In this document: positions 26,181 through 35,199 of the stretch, in pieces
Layout: every line of letters begins with the position of its first letter
Numbering within the stretch: the first letter of the stretch is position 1
NCBI GenBank assembly: GCA_964586145.1
Contig: CAZPHH010000006.1
Coordinates: 1 to 64,000 of the forward strand
Length of the DNA: 64,000 nucleotides
From: JAFGJQ01 sp964586145
GTDB lineage: Bacteria > Planctomycetota > Phycisphaerae > UBA1845
Direction of reading: 5' to 3'
Program-made: the position numbers and the translations under genes
Notes under the pieces: model-generated
The model's database searches: none
Told to the model about the DNA's origin: nothing
Seen by the model: the letters and a program-made list of their open reading frames with translations, nothing else

Positions 26181-27479
26181 TCACGCCGACGCCGATCGCA
26201 CAACACCCTCCCCGCGCGCCGTTGGTCCGGCCGTTCCCATCGGACGGGCGGACGGGGAACCCACGCCCTCGTCCGCGCCGGTGACGGCCGGCGCCGTCTC
26301 CACCGCCGGTCCGTCCGGTCCGTTTGTATTCATCTCGTCCATGCCGTTCGTGTCCGGATCCATCGGGTACTCTTCGTCCTCCGGCGTTTCCGCCGGCTGC
26401 GGTTCAAGTCCCCGGTCGGGTTCGTCGTCCGCGCCCTCGCCGGCATCGTGTCTCGACGGCACCAGGGGTCCGACCGGGTCTTCCAGGGCCTTCAGATTGG
26501 CGACGCCGACCAGAACTTCGGGATAGGCAGTCGCGGTTTCCACCGGCACGCAGTCTGCCAATCGCTCGCCGGTGGGGTAGAAGTATTCTTCTCCGTCCTC
26601 TGTACGCGTCACGGCGCCCAGGGGATGCACCCAGATGATGGTGCCGCCGTCAAGGTCGTCCCCAATGCCCTTCTGTTCACGCAGCGTGCTGTTTACGCGG
26701 CTGCCGATGGTCACGTCGCTCCCCCCGTACCTCCAGACCATCGTGATGAACTTCTCATCGCGGAGCGGGTCAAAATTCCGCTGACGCTCAGGGGGTCCCG
26801 GGGCTTCCACGTCCACCACGACGACGGGGGGCGGTGGCGGCACCGGTTGCGGAACCGGCGGCCAGAACGGCGGTTCGGCCATGGCCAGCAGGTCCGGATC
26901 GTTGTGCTTGATGATCGCATCGGGAGGCTCGCCCGGTTTGATCGGACCGGCCGCCTTCATCCGGGGCAGCACGGCGACCTCCAGGTCGGCGTCGATCTTG
27001 ACTTTGTCCTCCCGAAGCCGGCGGCTGGCCGGCAGGAGCTTGAGGCTGGTGCACTGCGCCACACTGGGCAGCTCGTGCAGGTTCCGCACAAACCGCAGGG
27101 CATCGGGCCACGTGCCCTCGGCGGATATCGAGAACCGGATCGTAACGATTCCGGTCCGGGGATCGGGGGTGGATCTCGGTGCGACGCGAGGCCGGTCGAG
27201 GTTGGAGGCGCCAATCAACTCGTCGAGGCGCGGCTTGATCTGATGCTCCACGACGCCGGGGTCGGTCGAGCCGGTTCGGTCGACGTATTCCGCGTACCGG
27301 GCCTGGTCATCCTGGAACTGGGTTTGAATCTTCTCGAGGTCTTCCAGCTTCTGGCGGGCGTCGGCGATCCGCGTCGTGTAGTCAAACGCGCGGCGCAGGC
27401 CCGGCGCCGCGCGAGAGACGACGATCACGCCCGTCACCACCGCAAACCCGATCAGGAGTTTCTTCTCGCTTGCCTTCAT
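26181..27479 (-). CDS. gspM: GspM/PilO-like inner-membrane assembly protein
   Basis: The 432-residue product has a short cytoplasmic start (MKASEKK), one membrane segment (about 8-24), a coiled-coil region with DARQKLEDLEKIQTQF (about 38-65), and a ferredoxin-like domain of the PilO/GspM type (about 110-180: FSISAEGTWPDALRFVRNL, SLKLLPAS). A proline stretch (PVPPPPPVVVV) leads to a second beta domain (about 235-330) resembling a PilP-like or GspC HR-like module (IGSRVNST, GTIIWVHPLGAV), then an acidic disordered tail. GspM holds GspL at the inner-membrane platform. It follows gspL by 15 bases. The long tail beyond about residue 335 is unusual and may do part of the work of the missing gspC; this is inference. 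Confidence 0.7.
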   Translation of the reverse strand: MKASEKKLLIGFAVVTGVIVVSRAAPGLRRAFDYTTRIADARQKLEDLEKIQTQFQDDQARYAEYVDRTGSTDPGVVEHQIKPRLDELIGASNLDRPRVAPRSTPDPRTGIVTIRFSISAEGTWPDALRFVRNLHELPSVAQCTSLKLLPASRRLREDKVKIDADLEVAVLPRMKAAGPIKPGEPPDAIIKHNDPDLLAMAEPPFWPPVPQPVPPPPPVVVVDVEAPGPPERQRNFDPLRDEKFITMVWRYGGSDVTIGSRVNSTLREQKGIGDDLDGGTIIWVHPLGAVTRTEDGEEYFYPTGERLADCVPVETATAYPEVLVGVANLKALEDPVGPLVPSRHDAGEGADDEPDRGLEPQPAETPEDEEYPMDPDTNGMDEMNTNGPDGPAVETAPAVTGADEGVGSPSARPMGTAGPTARGEGVVRSASA

Positions 27480-27494
27480 CGTCCGTCCGTCTTC

Positions 27495-29132
27495 TCAGCC
27501 GCGGTCGCCTCGCGTGGGCGGCGTGCCGCCGTTCCTCCGGGCCAAATCCGGCCGCCCCCGCGTGCCCACCACGGTAATGTCCAGCTTGCCCGACACAGGG
27601 TGCGTTCCGTGTGCCGCGGTGCTGGTGGCCCCGAGCTTCACCTCGTAGTGGCGGCCCGGTGCGCCTTGCACCCGGAACTCCTGCAAACGATTCACCAGCT
27701 CCGTCAGGACCTGCGGCACCGTCGCCTTCACCCGAAGGGTGATCAACTGATCCTTCTGCTGCATGGCGATGTCATCCAGCACCAGTTGGTCGGTGCCTGG
27801 CAAGCACGCCAGAATGTCGTGCAGCTCGTCAATCCAGATGATCTGTCTTTCCTCCAGGTCGCGAACCGCCCCGACCAGGCTGCTCAACTGGTCCATCTCT
27901 CTCCGGTTTGAGCGCGCTTCCTCGATCTGCCTCTCCAGCTCCGCCAGTTGACGCTTCTGCGGCGTGACGGTCTGGAAATACAGAACGCCGGCCGCCGCAA
28001 GGAACAGCGCCGCCACGGCGGCCACGATCGGCAGCTTGCGAAGACGTTGCTCCGTCTTCGTCACCACCTTCTTGGGATGCAGAAAATCAATGTGGTCTTC
28101 CGGCCGGGACGTCTGGGCCTCGATCAGCCCCAGCACCGCCGCGAAGCCGCAGGCCTCCCGACCCCGATCGCCGTCCCAGCCGAAGTGAACGGCCGGGCTG
28201 AACAGCTCGGCGGTCATGTCGAAACGGTCGCGCAGGGCCTCGGCCAGCCGCTCTTCCAGACCGGTATCGCCTCCGATCACCACGTGGTTGATCGTCACGC
28301 CCGGCTCTTCCGAGCGGTACGCCTCGACGGACCGTACCACTTCCATCACCAGGGCGTTCAACGCCGCGGACCGTTCGTCACCGCGAGCCGGCGGCGGGCT
28401 GCCCGACAGGCGAAGGGACAGTCCCTCATCCGGCGTCGACGGCGGCTCTGTCCGCGATGCCCCGCGGGCGTGCGGTTCGGACTCCCTCGGCACCGCCACG
28501 GAAGCCGCCCGCGTGAACGTGAGTTGGCCGCCGGAAATCACGTCGATTTCCGTGAACGTGCTGCCCACGTCCACGAACAGCACCCGCTCGTGGCGACCGG
28601 CGTCCAGCACGGCATTGACGGCCAGGCGGTTTGCGTGGGGCCGCAGGCCGGCCCGCATCAGCTTCAGACCCGCCGCCTTCAGGATGGCCCGGTACGAATC
28701 GAGCACGTCCAGCCGCACGGCCGCGACCACGGCGCTGAGCGTGCCGCGCTCGCCATCGGGCACGGGGGCCGCGTAGTCGACGGCCGCCTGGGACGCCGGG
28801 AACGCCAGCTCTCGCTCAAACTGCATGGCGACGACCCCGGGCAGATCTTCCGGCGCTGCCGGCGGCAGGCCGCGGAGTCGCTTGACCGTCACGCGGTCCC
28901 GCGGCAGGCCGATCAGCACGTCGCGGGTCCGGATGCGCTCGCGGTCCAGAAACTCGCGAAGCAGACCGCCAAAGGCCTGCGGATCGGCCGGCCTGACGTC
29001 CGGCGGGATGGCAAGGGACTGGACGCGGAGGATGCGGCTGCGGCCTTTCCGGACGGCCGCATGCACCACGCGTACGTCGTGATCGTCCCAGTCCAGGGCG
29101 AGGAACTGTTTTTCAACGAGCGCTGGCAACAC
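27495..29132 (-). CDS. gspL: GspL-type protein (PilM-PilN fusion)
   Basis: The start is the GTG at 29132: AAGGAGG lies 8 bases before it, a better signal than that of the ATG at 29156. The 545-residue product has a PilM-like actin-fold cytoplasmic part (about 1-310: FLALDWDDHDV, LIGLPRD, VLFVDVGSTFTEID, VVIGGDTGL). A membrane segment follows (about 375-392), then a coiled coil (KRQLAELERQIEEA) and a PilN-like periplasmic domain (DELHDILACLPGTDQLVLDD, ITLRVKATVPQVLTEL). T2SS GspL has the same architecture and couples the ATPase GspE to the pseudopilus. It overlaps the end of gspK by 20 bases and precedes gspM by 15, so the three are translated as a unit. Confidence 0.85.
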   Translation of the reverse strand: MLPALVEKQFLALDWDDHDVRVVHAAVRKGRSRILRVQSLAIPPDVRPADPQAFGGLLREFLDRERIRTRDVLIGLPRDRVTVKRLRGLPPAAPEDLPGVVAMQFERELAFPASQAAVDYAAPVPDGERGTLSAVVAAVRLDVLDSYRAILKAAGLKLMRAGLRPHANRLAVNAVLDAGRHERVLFVDVGSTFTEIDVISGGQLTFTRAASVAVPRESEPHARGASRTEPPSTPDEGLSLRLSGSPPPARGDERSAALNALVMEVVRSVEAYRSEEPGVTINHVVIGGDTGLEERLAEALRDRFDMTAELFSPAVHFGWDGDRGREACGFAAVLGLIEAQTSRPEDHIDFLHPKKVVTKTEQRLRKLPIVAAVAALFLAAAGVLYFQTVTPQKRQLAELERQIEEARSNRREMDQLSSLVGAVRDLEERQIIWIDELHDILACLPGTDQLVLDDIAMQQKDQLITLRVKATVPQVLTELVNRLQEFRVQGAPGRHYEVKLGATSTAAHGTHPVSGKLDITVVGTRGRPDLARRNGGTPPTRGDRG

Positions 29133-30717
29133 CCAGTTGCCCTCCTTTCCGTTCATCCTCCAGCCGCAACGGGTATCCGACACCCAGCGGCGTGAGGTCA
29201 CGGTAGTAGATGATCTGGGCCACCGGCCCCCGCATCTGCAGGGCGGCCTGGATTCGTGAGACGGTGCCCACGTGCGTCGCGAACCCGACGGATTCCACCT
29301 CGAACTGGAACCCGCGGGTGGTGACGAACGGAATCACCTCGGCCATCGTCTCCTCGTCCACGACGTTGTGGATGAGGAGCCAGGCCGGCGTGCGCTTGGC
29401 GGTGGAGTCCAGCGCAGCCCGCTGCGTCACGATGTCGTCCACCATCTGGGCCGTGAGGTGCGGAACGCAGCGCAGCACCTCCGCCGGCGCGGTGTTCACG
29501 TCGATCAGCCCGACCTGCTCCGGCTCAATCCAGAGCGAGAGGCGGTCCAGAATGCGGTGGAAATCCTCCAGGCCAAACGGGCTCGGAAGCCACTGGCCGC
29601 CGCCCTGGGGCACGGGCTTGAGCAGGTCAACCAAGCTGTACATGGTGGTCATCCGCACCCGCGTTCCGCCGCGCCGGGTGTTCCTACCGCGGTTGCCGGC
29701 GGGCTGGGAAGTCGACGGCTCGCCGCCGGTCCCGTTCGAATTCGCCTCGTCGGAGTAATCCGCGGCCAGGGCGGCGGCGATGAAGTCCAGCTCCTCTTCC
29801 GAGAAGTACTCCGCCATATCTTCGCGAATCCCATCGATCCCCTGTCCGATGTAGAACCGCGGCTTGTTGTCGTTGGCCGTGTTGTAATCACGCGAGTAGA
29901 CCGTCATGTACGGATAGAGACCGCGGTTCAACTCGCCGTCGCCGTCGTCCAGCGGGAACGACAGGTCGCCGTCGTTCTCGTTCGCCGACAGCAGCCCGTT
30001 CCGGTCGTAGTCTTCGCCGTACAGAATCTGGCCGGTGAAGCCGCGGACCATGAGAAGCTCCTCGACCGTGTCAAACGGAGCGTTCTTCGGCCGGTACGGC
30101 GGATCCAGCGTGGCGTAGTAGGCGGACTCGGCCCCGTGCTCACCCGGGATGTCGTCCTCGTCCCGCCAGTCCATCAGGGCGTCCACCAGCTCCTCGACCG
30201 GCGCCTCCGGAAAAATCTGTGTGATCAGGGTCCGGAGCTGGTCGCGGCTGGCGACATTGATGTTCAGTCTGGCCGCCTCGTTCGTCAGTCCGTAGCGAAC
30301 ATTCTGGTCATCCGCCGGATCATCCGCGACAATGCTGAAGAGGAACGCGGGCCGCCGGTCGTTCTCCACCTCGGTGGAATCGGGCAGGCCCAGCTCCGTG
30401 GGCTCCAGATCGCCCCGCCAGACGAGGGCGCGGCGCAGCTCGTCCGGATTGCTGTACCACGCGTCCGTCTCCAGACGGCGTTCCCGGAGCAGCAGCATGA
30501 CCCGCTGGATGCCCGCATCCGCCGCCTGGCGGGCCTGGAACCGGTGAAACGCGCCTTGGGTCACCGCCAGATCGGCGTTCATCTCAAAGGAGAAACTCGC
30601 CGCCAGCAGCGCGACAAGCACCAGCACCAGAAGCACCACCGGCAGCACGAAACTCCGGCGCACCCGCCCCGCGGGCGGTTGCGTTCGGCAGAAATGGAGG
30701 TTCGCACGTGGGCTCAT
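29113..30717 (-). CDS. gspK: Minor pseudopilin tip protein GspK
   Basis: The 534-residue product has a basic N-terminus and a long hydrophobic helix (about 22-42), with ARQAADAGIQR beyond it, the mark of the GspK/PilX family. The body has the two helix-hairpin-helix-like segments of GspK: LTNEAARLNINVASRDQLRTL and GLIDVNTAPAEVLRC. A calcium-site-like acidic stretch (DGDLSFPLDDGDGE) lies near 285. GspK is usually about 320 residues; the extra length is an insertion at about 225-400. The residue before the processed phenylalanine is serine (RRS-FVLP), not glycine. It starts 9 bases after gspJ ends and overlaps gspL. Confidence 0.88.
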   Translation of the reverse strand: MSPRANLHFCRTQPPAGRVRRSFVLPVVLLVLVLVALLAASFSFEMNADLAVTQGAFHRFQARQAADAGIQRVMLLLRERRLETDAWYSNPDELRRALVWRGDLEPTELGLPDSTEVENDRRPAFLFSIVADDPADDQNVRYGLTNEAARLNINVASRDQLRTLITQIFPEAPVEELVDALMDWRDEDDIPGEHGAESAYYATLDPPYRPKNAPFDTVEELLMVRGFTGQILYGEDYDRNGLLSANENDGDLSFPLDDGDGELNRGLYPYMTVYSRDYNTANDNKPRFYIGQGIDGIREDMAEYFSEEELDFIAAALAADYSDEANSNGTGGEPSTSQPAGNRGRNTRRGGTRVRMTTMYSLVDLLKPVPQGGGQWLPSPFGLEDFHRILDRLSLWIEPEQVGLIDVNTAPAEVLRCVPHLTAQMVDDIVTQRAALDSTAKRTPAWLLIHNVVDEETMAEVIPFVTTRGFQFEVESVGFATHVGTVSRIQAALQMRGPVAQIIYYRDLTPLGVGYPLRLEDERKGGQLGVASAR

Positions 30718-30726
30718 GATACCGAC

Positions 30727-31554
30727 CTACCGGGCGCTCTCCGCCTCCTCAAACGACGACGCCTCCCGCGTGATCCTCGATCCGAAGAACGGATCGGCCT
30801 GCAGCATCCGCACCATCACCACGTACCGATCCTCGTACAGCTCGCGGAGCTGGTAGCCTTCCAGGTTCGCCTCGTCGTCCACGATCTGCAGGCCGCGGTA
30901 CTCCTCCGGCAGCACCGCCGTATACCCCACCGTGATCCGCACCATCTGCGGCAGCGTGTTTCCCCCCTGAATCTCCCACGTGTCCCACCAGGTCGCTCCG
31001 TCGTAATACCGGAACTCGATGAACTTGATCTCCGGGGCGTACAACTCCTCCTTGATCGCCGCGTACTCGTCGGTGCCCTCGTCGCCCTCGATGATCACCG
31101 CCTGGTTGAACGTCTGCGTCTCGCGCCGCACCAGACCCAGCGGCCGCGGGTTGCCCTCTTCGTCCAGGTTCTCCTCGTCCCACGCGATGTAGTAGCGCAC
31201 CTCCCGCAGGTCGAACTGCCCGGCCAGCGGCTGATCCGTGATCTGCCGCCGCCGCATCAGTTCCTTGCTCGGCAGGGTCAGCGTGTAGACCGAGATCGCG
31301 TTCTTCATGCCGATCAGACCGGTGCCGTACCCCGTCGTGTAGCCGGTGGCCGTTCGCACCTCCTCGGCGATTCGGTCCAGCACGACGCGGGCCAGTTGCA
31401 GGTCGCGAGTCCGCTGAAGGCCGTCGTCACGGGCGACCAGCGACGACGAGTAGAACGAGTAGAGCGTGCTCAGCAGAACGACGAGCAGGCCCGTGGCGAT
31501 GATCATCTCGATCAACGTAAAGGCGGACCGGGTTGTCCGGGTTCCACGTCTCAC
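30727..31554 (-). CDS. gspJ: Minor pseudopilin GspJ
   Basis: The 275-residue product begins with a prepilin signal, AFTLIEMIIATGLLVVLLS, including the glutamate at +5; the residue before the cleavage point is alanine instead of glycine. The beta-rich body has the GspJ hallmarks of a long strand pair with EIKFIEFRYYDGATWWDTW, and EVRYYIAWDEE. GspJ is one of the four tip pseudopilins (H, I, J, K). The start codon overlaps the stop of gspI by 4 bases (ATGA type), which points to coupled translation. Confidence 0.87.
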   Translation of the reverse strand: MRRGTRTTRSAFTLIEMIIATGLLVVLLSTLYSFYSSSLVARDDGLQRTRDLQLARVVLDRIAEEVRTATGYTTGYGTGLIGMKNAISVYTLTLPSKELMRRRQITDQPLAGQFDLREVRYYIAWDEENLDEEGNPRPLGLVRRETQTFNQAVIIEGDEGTDEYAAIKEELYAPEIKFIEFRYYDGATWWDTWEIQGGNTLPQMVRITVGYTAVLPEEYRGLQIVDDEANLEGYQLRELYEDRYVVMVRMLQADPFFGSRITREASSFEEAESAR

Positions 31555-32558
31555 TGCGCCTGAATCTCCTCGCGGCGGGTCCCTCGATCGCCGCCTCGAT
31601 TGCCCTGCCCCCGGCGTCGGCCGCCGCCGTCCGCCGGCTCAATGGCGTCGGCGGGCGGTCGTCCTCCGCGACGGGGCGGGCCCGCGCTCGGGTCCCCACC
31701 GGAGCCGTCCCGCGCGTCACCGTCCCGAACACCACGTCCGTCCTCCCCGCCGCGGCGCGGCGGTCCGGGCTGCGGGGGTCCGCCGACACCGTCCGGACCC
31801 GGCTGACCCCGACTGCCGGGCGCGTCCGACGGCGCGCCGGCGCCGTCATCCTCGTCGTCGAAGTCGGCCTCCTCGCCAGCACCGTCCATAAGCTGCCGAA
31901 GGTCGTCCGGCAGCATGGGCAACACGTCCTCCAGCCTCATGCCGAAGGCCTGGAGCAGCGCCGGCAATACCTCGATCAGCTCTTCCAGCGTCAGATCCCG
32001 AAACAGGGCCGGATCCAGATCGTAGGGATTGAGCCCTTCCTGGCCCACGCCGGATAGCTGCTCCGCAAGATTCTCCGCGTCTTCCGCCTTCATGCCGAAG
32101 TCGCGGGTCAGGTCGATGCGCGCGGGGGTGGCCCGCAGCAGATGAACGGTCTGGAGGACCTCCGCGTTGTCGTAGTCCATCTCCTCGTCCACATTCCAGC
32201 GGCGCCCGTCGTACAGAATCTGCAACCGGATCGCCGTGAGCAGAGGGACGCCCGACGGCTCCATGGTCATCCGCCATCCGAACCGGGGAAACAGCTCGCC
32301 CCAGTCGCCTTCCACGATGTCATCCGGAACGACCAGGCCCGTGTCGAGCTCCGCAATCTTCGATTCCGCCAGCAGCAGCGCGGTGTAGTCCCGCTCCATG
32401 AGCTGGGAGGCCTGCCGGCCGGTGTGGATCTGCGACCCGAGCACCGACAGACCCAGGATCAGCACGCCCAGCGCCACGAGGACCTCCATGAGAACGAAAG
32501 TCCGGCGGCGGCAGCGCCGATCGACGGGCCGAAGGGGATGGGTCGGGTGCGATCTCAT
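31551..32558 (-). CDS. gspI: Minor pseudopilin GspI with unusual proline/glycine/arginine tail
   Basis: The 335-residue product has the GspI-type N-terminal helix FVLMEVLVALGVLILGLSV with glutamate at +5. The residue before the processed phenylalanine is threonine (RRRT), which prepilin peptidases rarely accept. The globular start (MERDYTALLLAESKIAEL, LFPRFGWRM) matches GspI. Usual GspI is about 125 residues. Here an acidic region rich in leucine (about 150-230: LTLEELIEVLPALL, DVLPMLPDDL) and a disordered tail of about 100 residues (PGSRGQPGPDGVGG, PPRRGG) have been added. It overlaps gspH by 4 bases and gspJ by 4. Confidence 0.85.
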   Translation of the reverse strand: MRSHPTHPLRPVDRRCRRRTFVLMEVLVALGVLILGLSVLGSQIHTGRQASQLMERDYTALLLAESKIAELDTGLVVPDDIVEGDWGELFPRFGWRMTMEPSGVPLLTAIRLQILYDGRRWNVDEEMDYDNAEVLQTVHLLRATPARIDLTRDFGMKAEDAENLAEQLSGVGQEGLNPYDLDPALFRDLTLEELIEVLPALLQAFGMRLEDVLPMLPDDLRQLMDGAGEEADFDDEDDGAGAPSDAPGSRGQPGPDGVGGPPQPGPPRRGGEDGRGVRDGDARDGSGGDPSAGPPRRGGRPPADAIEPADGGGRRRGQGNRGGDRGTRREEIQAQ

Positions 32559-33349
32559 CTCTTGCGCACCAGGCTTTCCTGAATCTCGATGACGTCGTTC
32601 TCCGTCAGCACGCGCTCGTTCAGAAAGTCGCGACGAAAGACCGGCGGCCAGTTGTTCTCCTCGAGCATGTCCAGCTCCTCGTCCTGGAGCGGCCGCTGCA
32701 GCCAGGCCAAACCGCTGACGCCGTCCAGAATCACCTCGATCACCGGGTACTCCAGCGGGTCGATCTCATCGGCCCGCTCCCCGGCCGACGGCGGGGCGCT
32801 GGTCAGAACGAATGTGGCCCATTCCGTGGAGCCGTCCGGCTCGAAGTAGAGCGGCGGGTACCGCTCGTCCGCCTCGCCCAGCAGGTCTTCCACCAGCATC
32901 TCGTGCCGCTCGGTGTCGTTCTTCCGCAGCGACTCAACCGTGGGCTTGCCCAGCCGGATCTCGAGGCAGCGCACGCCTTTGCGCAGCACGTCCGACTGGG
33001 CCCACGACGCCAGCACGGGAACGAACGTGCCCGGCTCACTCAACGGCTCGGGTTCCCATTCCACCACGGGCTGACGCGGGTCGTAGACGATGTTCGCGTC
33101 GCGAGGCTCGGCCGATTCGCCCTCTTCCAGAAAGCGGACGCGGTACCGCCGGCCGTCCATGACCGCGTACCCGCGGGTCAGGCGAAGCAGCGACCGCATC
33201 TGGTTGGCCGAGTCCGGCAGCCGGGACCGCTCGATGTCCTGGATCATCGGAGGCAGCACCAGCGCGGAGAGGATTGCCAGCAGCCCGGTGACCAGCAGCA
33301 TCTCCATCAGCGTGAAGCCGTCCCGGATGTCGTGGATCGTACGTCTCAT
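32555..33349 (-). CDS. gspH: Minor pseudopilin GspH-like
   Basis: The 264-residue product is read from the ATG at 33349 (AGGTGG upstream) instead of the GTG at 33364. It has a canonical prepilin signal, RDG-FTLMEMLLVTGLLAILSALVL, with glycine before the cut and glutamate at +5. The helix continues into NQMRSLLRLTRGYAVMDGRRYRVRF, typical of GspH/FimT. The rest is beta-rich with WATFVLTSAPPS and YPVIEVILDGVSGL. It lies about 125 bases after gspG and overlaps gspI by 4 bases. It is longer than the usual 170-200 residues. Confidence 0.82.
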   Translation of the reverse strand: MRRTIHDIRDGFTLMEMLLVTGLLAILSALVLPPMIQDIERSRLPDSANQMRSLLRLTRGYAVMDGRRYRVRFLEEGESAEPRDANIVYDPRQPVVEWEPEPLSEPGTFVPVLASWAQSDVLRKGVRCLEIRLGKPTVESLRKNDTERHEMLVEDLLGEADERYPPLYFEPDGSTEWATFVLTSAPPSAGERADEIDPLEYPVIEVILDGVSGLAWLQRPLQDEELDMLEENNWPPVFRRDFLNERVLTENDVIEIQESLVRKR

Positions 33350-33473
33350 GGCCACCTGCCACACTGCCGTCCCCCGGCTCTCTGCGCCCCATGCGGAGGC
33401 GAGGGAGAACCCGGATCGGACCCCTCAGGATCGCCGCGGACCCGCCGGCTTCGGCCTCACGCGAGCGAGCCGG

Positions 33474-33929
33474 CTACTTGTCTCGCCAGTTCTTGATGTC
33501 GTCGTCGGTACCGTCCTTGCCGTCCGGTCCCACGCTCCAGAGGTCATATGACTTCTCGTTGACATCGCCGGGACTCTTGTACCGGTACTCGCGCTTCCAC
33601 GGGTCGCGCAGGTCCTCCGGACTGCCTTCCAGGTACGGGCCCTTCCAGATCTCGCGCTCGCGTTCCTCATCGATGCTGCGGGGCTTCTCGAACAGGGCCG
33701 CCAGCCCCTCGTCCGTCTCCGGGAAACTGCCCACGTCCATCCGGTACCGCCCCAGGGCCGTGGCAATGATCCCGTTGCCCCCGATCGCCGCTCGGGCGAT
33801 GTCGATTTTGGCCTGGTCACCCGCCGTGATCAGGCTGGGGACCACAAACGCCGCCAGCAGCGCCAGGATGCCGACCACCAGCAGAATCTCCATCAGGGTG
33901 AAACCTCGGTTTCGTCGCACGCGTCTCAT
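33474..33929 (-). CDS. gspG: Major pseudopilin GspG
   Basis: The 151-residue product starts at ATG 33929, with AAGGAG 8 bases upstream. It has the classic signal MRRVRRNRG-FTLMEILLVVG with glycine before the cut and glutamate at +5. The C-terminal half shows the GspG-specific layout GPYLEGSPEDLRDPWKREY, then YDLWSVGPDGKDGTDDDIKNW, the aspartate-rich calcium site of major pseudopilins. GspG subunits polymerise into the pseudopilus that pushes substrates through the secretin. It follows gspF by 61 bases. Confidence 0.93.
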   Translation of the reverse strand: MRRVRRNRGFTLMEILLVVGILALLAAFVVPSLITAGDQAKIDIARAAIGGNGIIATALGRYRMDVGSFPETDEGLAALFEKPRSIDEEREREIWKGPYLEGSPEDLRDPWKREYRYKSPGDVNEKSYDLWSVGPDGKDGTDDDIKNWRDK

Positions 33930-33990
33930 GCCACCATCTCCTTGCTCTGTTCCTGCGTCACGATCCATTCGCTTCATCGCGAGTACCGCC

Positions 33991-35199
33991 CTACTTGCCC
34001 AGGCCCGCCGCACTCATGGTCAGGATCGGGAGCAGCAGCGCCACCGCAATACACAACACAATCACCGCCATCACCAGCAGCAACAGCGGCTCAATCAACC
34101 GCACGCCCAGGTCAATCTGCCGGGCCGTGCGCGTCTCGTTCGCATCTGCAATCTGGATGAGCACGTTCTCCAGGTTGTTGCTCTCTTCCGCGACCGCCAT
34201 CATGTCGATGACGTCCACGGGAAACAGTCCGCTCTTGCCGAGCTGGGCCGCCAGGCCCTCGCCCTTGCGAACGGCCTCGCCCGCCCGCTCCACCTGCTCG
34301 GCCAGGATGGCGTTGCCCGCCGAGTCCTTGGAGATGCTGATCGCCTGCAGAATGGGCACCCCGTTGTGAAGCATGGTGCCCAGAATTCGGCAGAACCGGC
34401 AGACGGCGACCAGCGTGACGATCTTGCCCAGCACCGGGGCCCGAAGCTGAAACTTCGCCCACACCGCTTTGCCCCAGCTCGTCTGGACGAGCGAGTACAC
34501 GCCGAAGAAGAGGGCCGCAGAGCCGCCGAGGATCAGCCAGGGATGCCCGCGCAGCACATCCGTGGCCCCGAACACGATGTGAGTCATGAAGTTGTACGAC
34601 TGCGGGGGGATGTACCCCCGGAGCTGCGGCACAACGACCGTCAGCAGAAACGTGACCACGGTCGTGCCGACCAACAGCAGCACCGCCGGATAAATGAGCG
34701 ATCCGACCAGCTTGTTCCGAAGCTCGTCCTGGCGCTCCGCGAACATGGACAGACGCGTCAGCACGTCCTCCAGGAACCCGCCGCGCTCTCCCGCCCGCAC
34801 CATCGCCGCGTGCAGCGACTTGAACACCTGCGGATGCTGCTCCATCGCGTCCGCCAGCGTCCGACCGCCCGACACGTCCTCGCGAACCTCCTTGAGAATC
34901 TCCGTCAGAACCGGGTGGGCATTCTGCCGCGTCAGCACGTCCAGGGCCCGCAGCATCGGCACGCCCGCCCGCAGCAGGTCGGCCAACTGGCTGTAGAACA
35001 CCGTGATGTACCGCAGCTTCACCCGACGACGCGAACCGGTCAGCTTCGACTTGCTGACCGCCGTTCCCTCCTCCACCTGGATGGGGAACAGCGCCTGCTC
35101 GTCCAGCATGCGCAGCGCAACCTGGTGGTTCTCCGCGGTCACCACCCCGGTTACCGCCTGCCCGGCTTCGTTCACCGCTTTGTACGTGAAGCTTGGCAT
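33991..35199 (-). CDS. gspF: T2SS inner-membrane platform protein GspF
   Basis: The 402-residue product is read from ATG 35199 (MPSFTYKAVNEAG, the family start). It contains two repeated GspF domains (about 65-190 and 265-390), each with a cytoplasmic helix bundle and a membrane helix; motifs include FYSQLADLLRAGVPMLRAL, VRAGERGGFLEDVL, RILGTMLHNGVPILQAI and VAEESNNLENVL. Membrane segments lie at about 165-190, 215-235 and 370-395. It is the first gene of the minus-strand T2SS run. gspE, which normally precedes it, is absent: the upstream neighbour is an unrelated peptidase gene with its own terminator. Confidence 0.93.
   Translation of the reverse strand: MPSFTYKAVNEAGQAVTGVVTAENHQVALRMLDEQALFPIQVEEGTAVSKSKLTGSRRRVKLRYITVFYSQLADLLRAGVPMLRALDVLTRQNAHPVLTEILKEVREDVSGGRTLADAMEQHPQVFKSLHAAMVRAGERGGFLEDVLTRLSMFAERQDELRNKLVGSLIYPAVLLLVGTTVVTFLLTVVVPQLRGYIPPQSYNFMTHIVFGATDVLRGHPWLILGGSAALFFGVYSLVQTSWGKAVWAKFQLRAPVLGKIVTLVAVCRFCRILGTMLHNGVPILQAISISKDSAGNAILAEQVERAGEAVRKGEGLAAQLGKSGLFPVDVIDMMAVAEESNNLENVLIQIADANETRTARQIDLGVRLIEPLLLLVMAVIVLCIAVALLLPILTMSAAGLGK

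Noticed and set aside
19081..26526. Two plus-strand open frames of about 1,200 codons each opposite the giant N-domain gene
   Set aside because: Same explanation: low-complexity arginine/histidine/leucine-rich translation and no recognisable signal, and the other strand is plainly coding.
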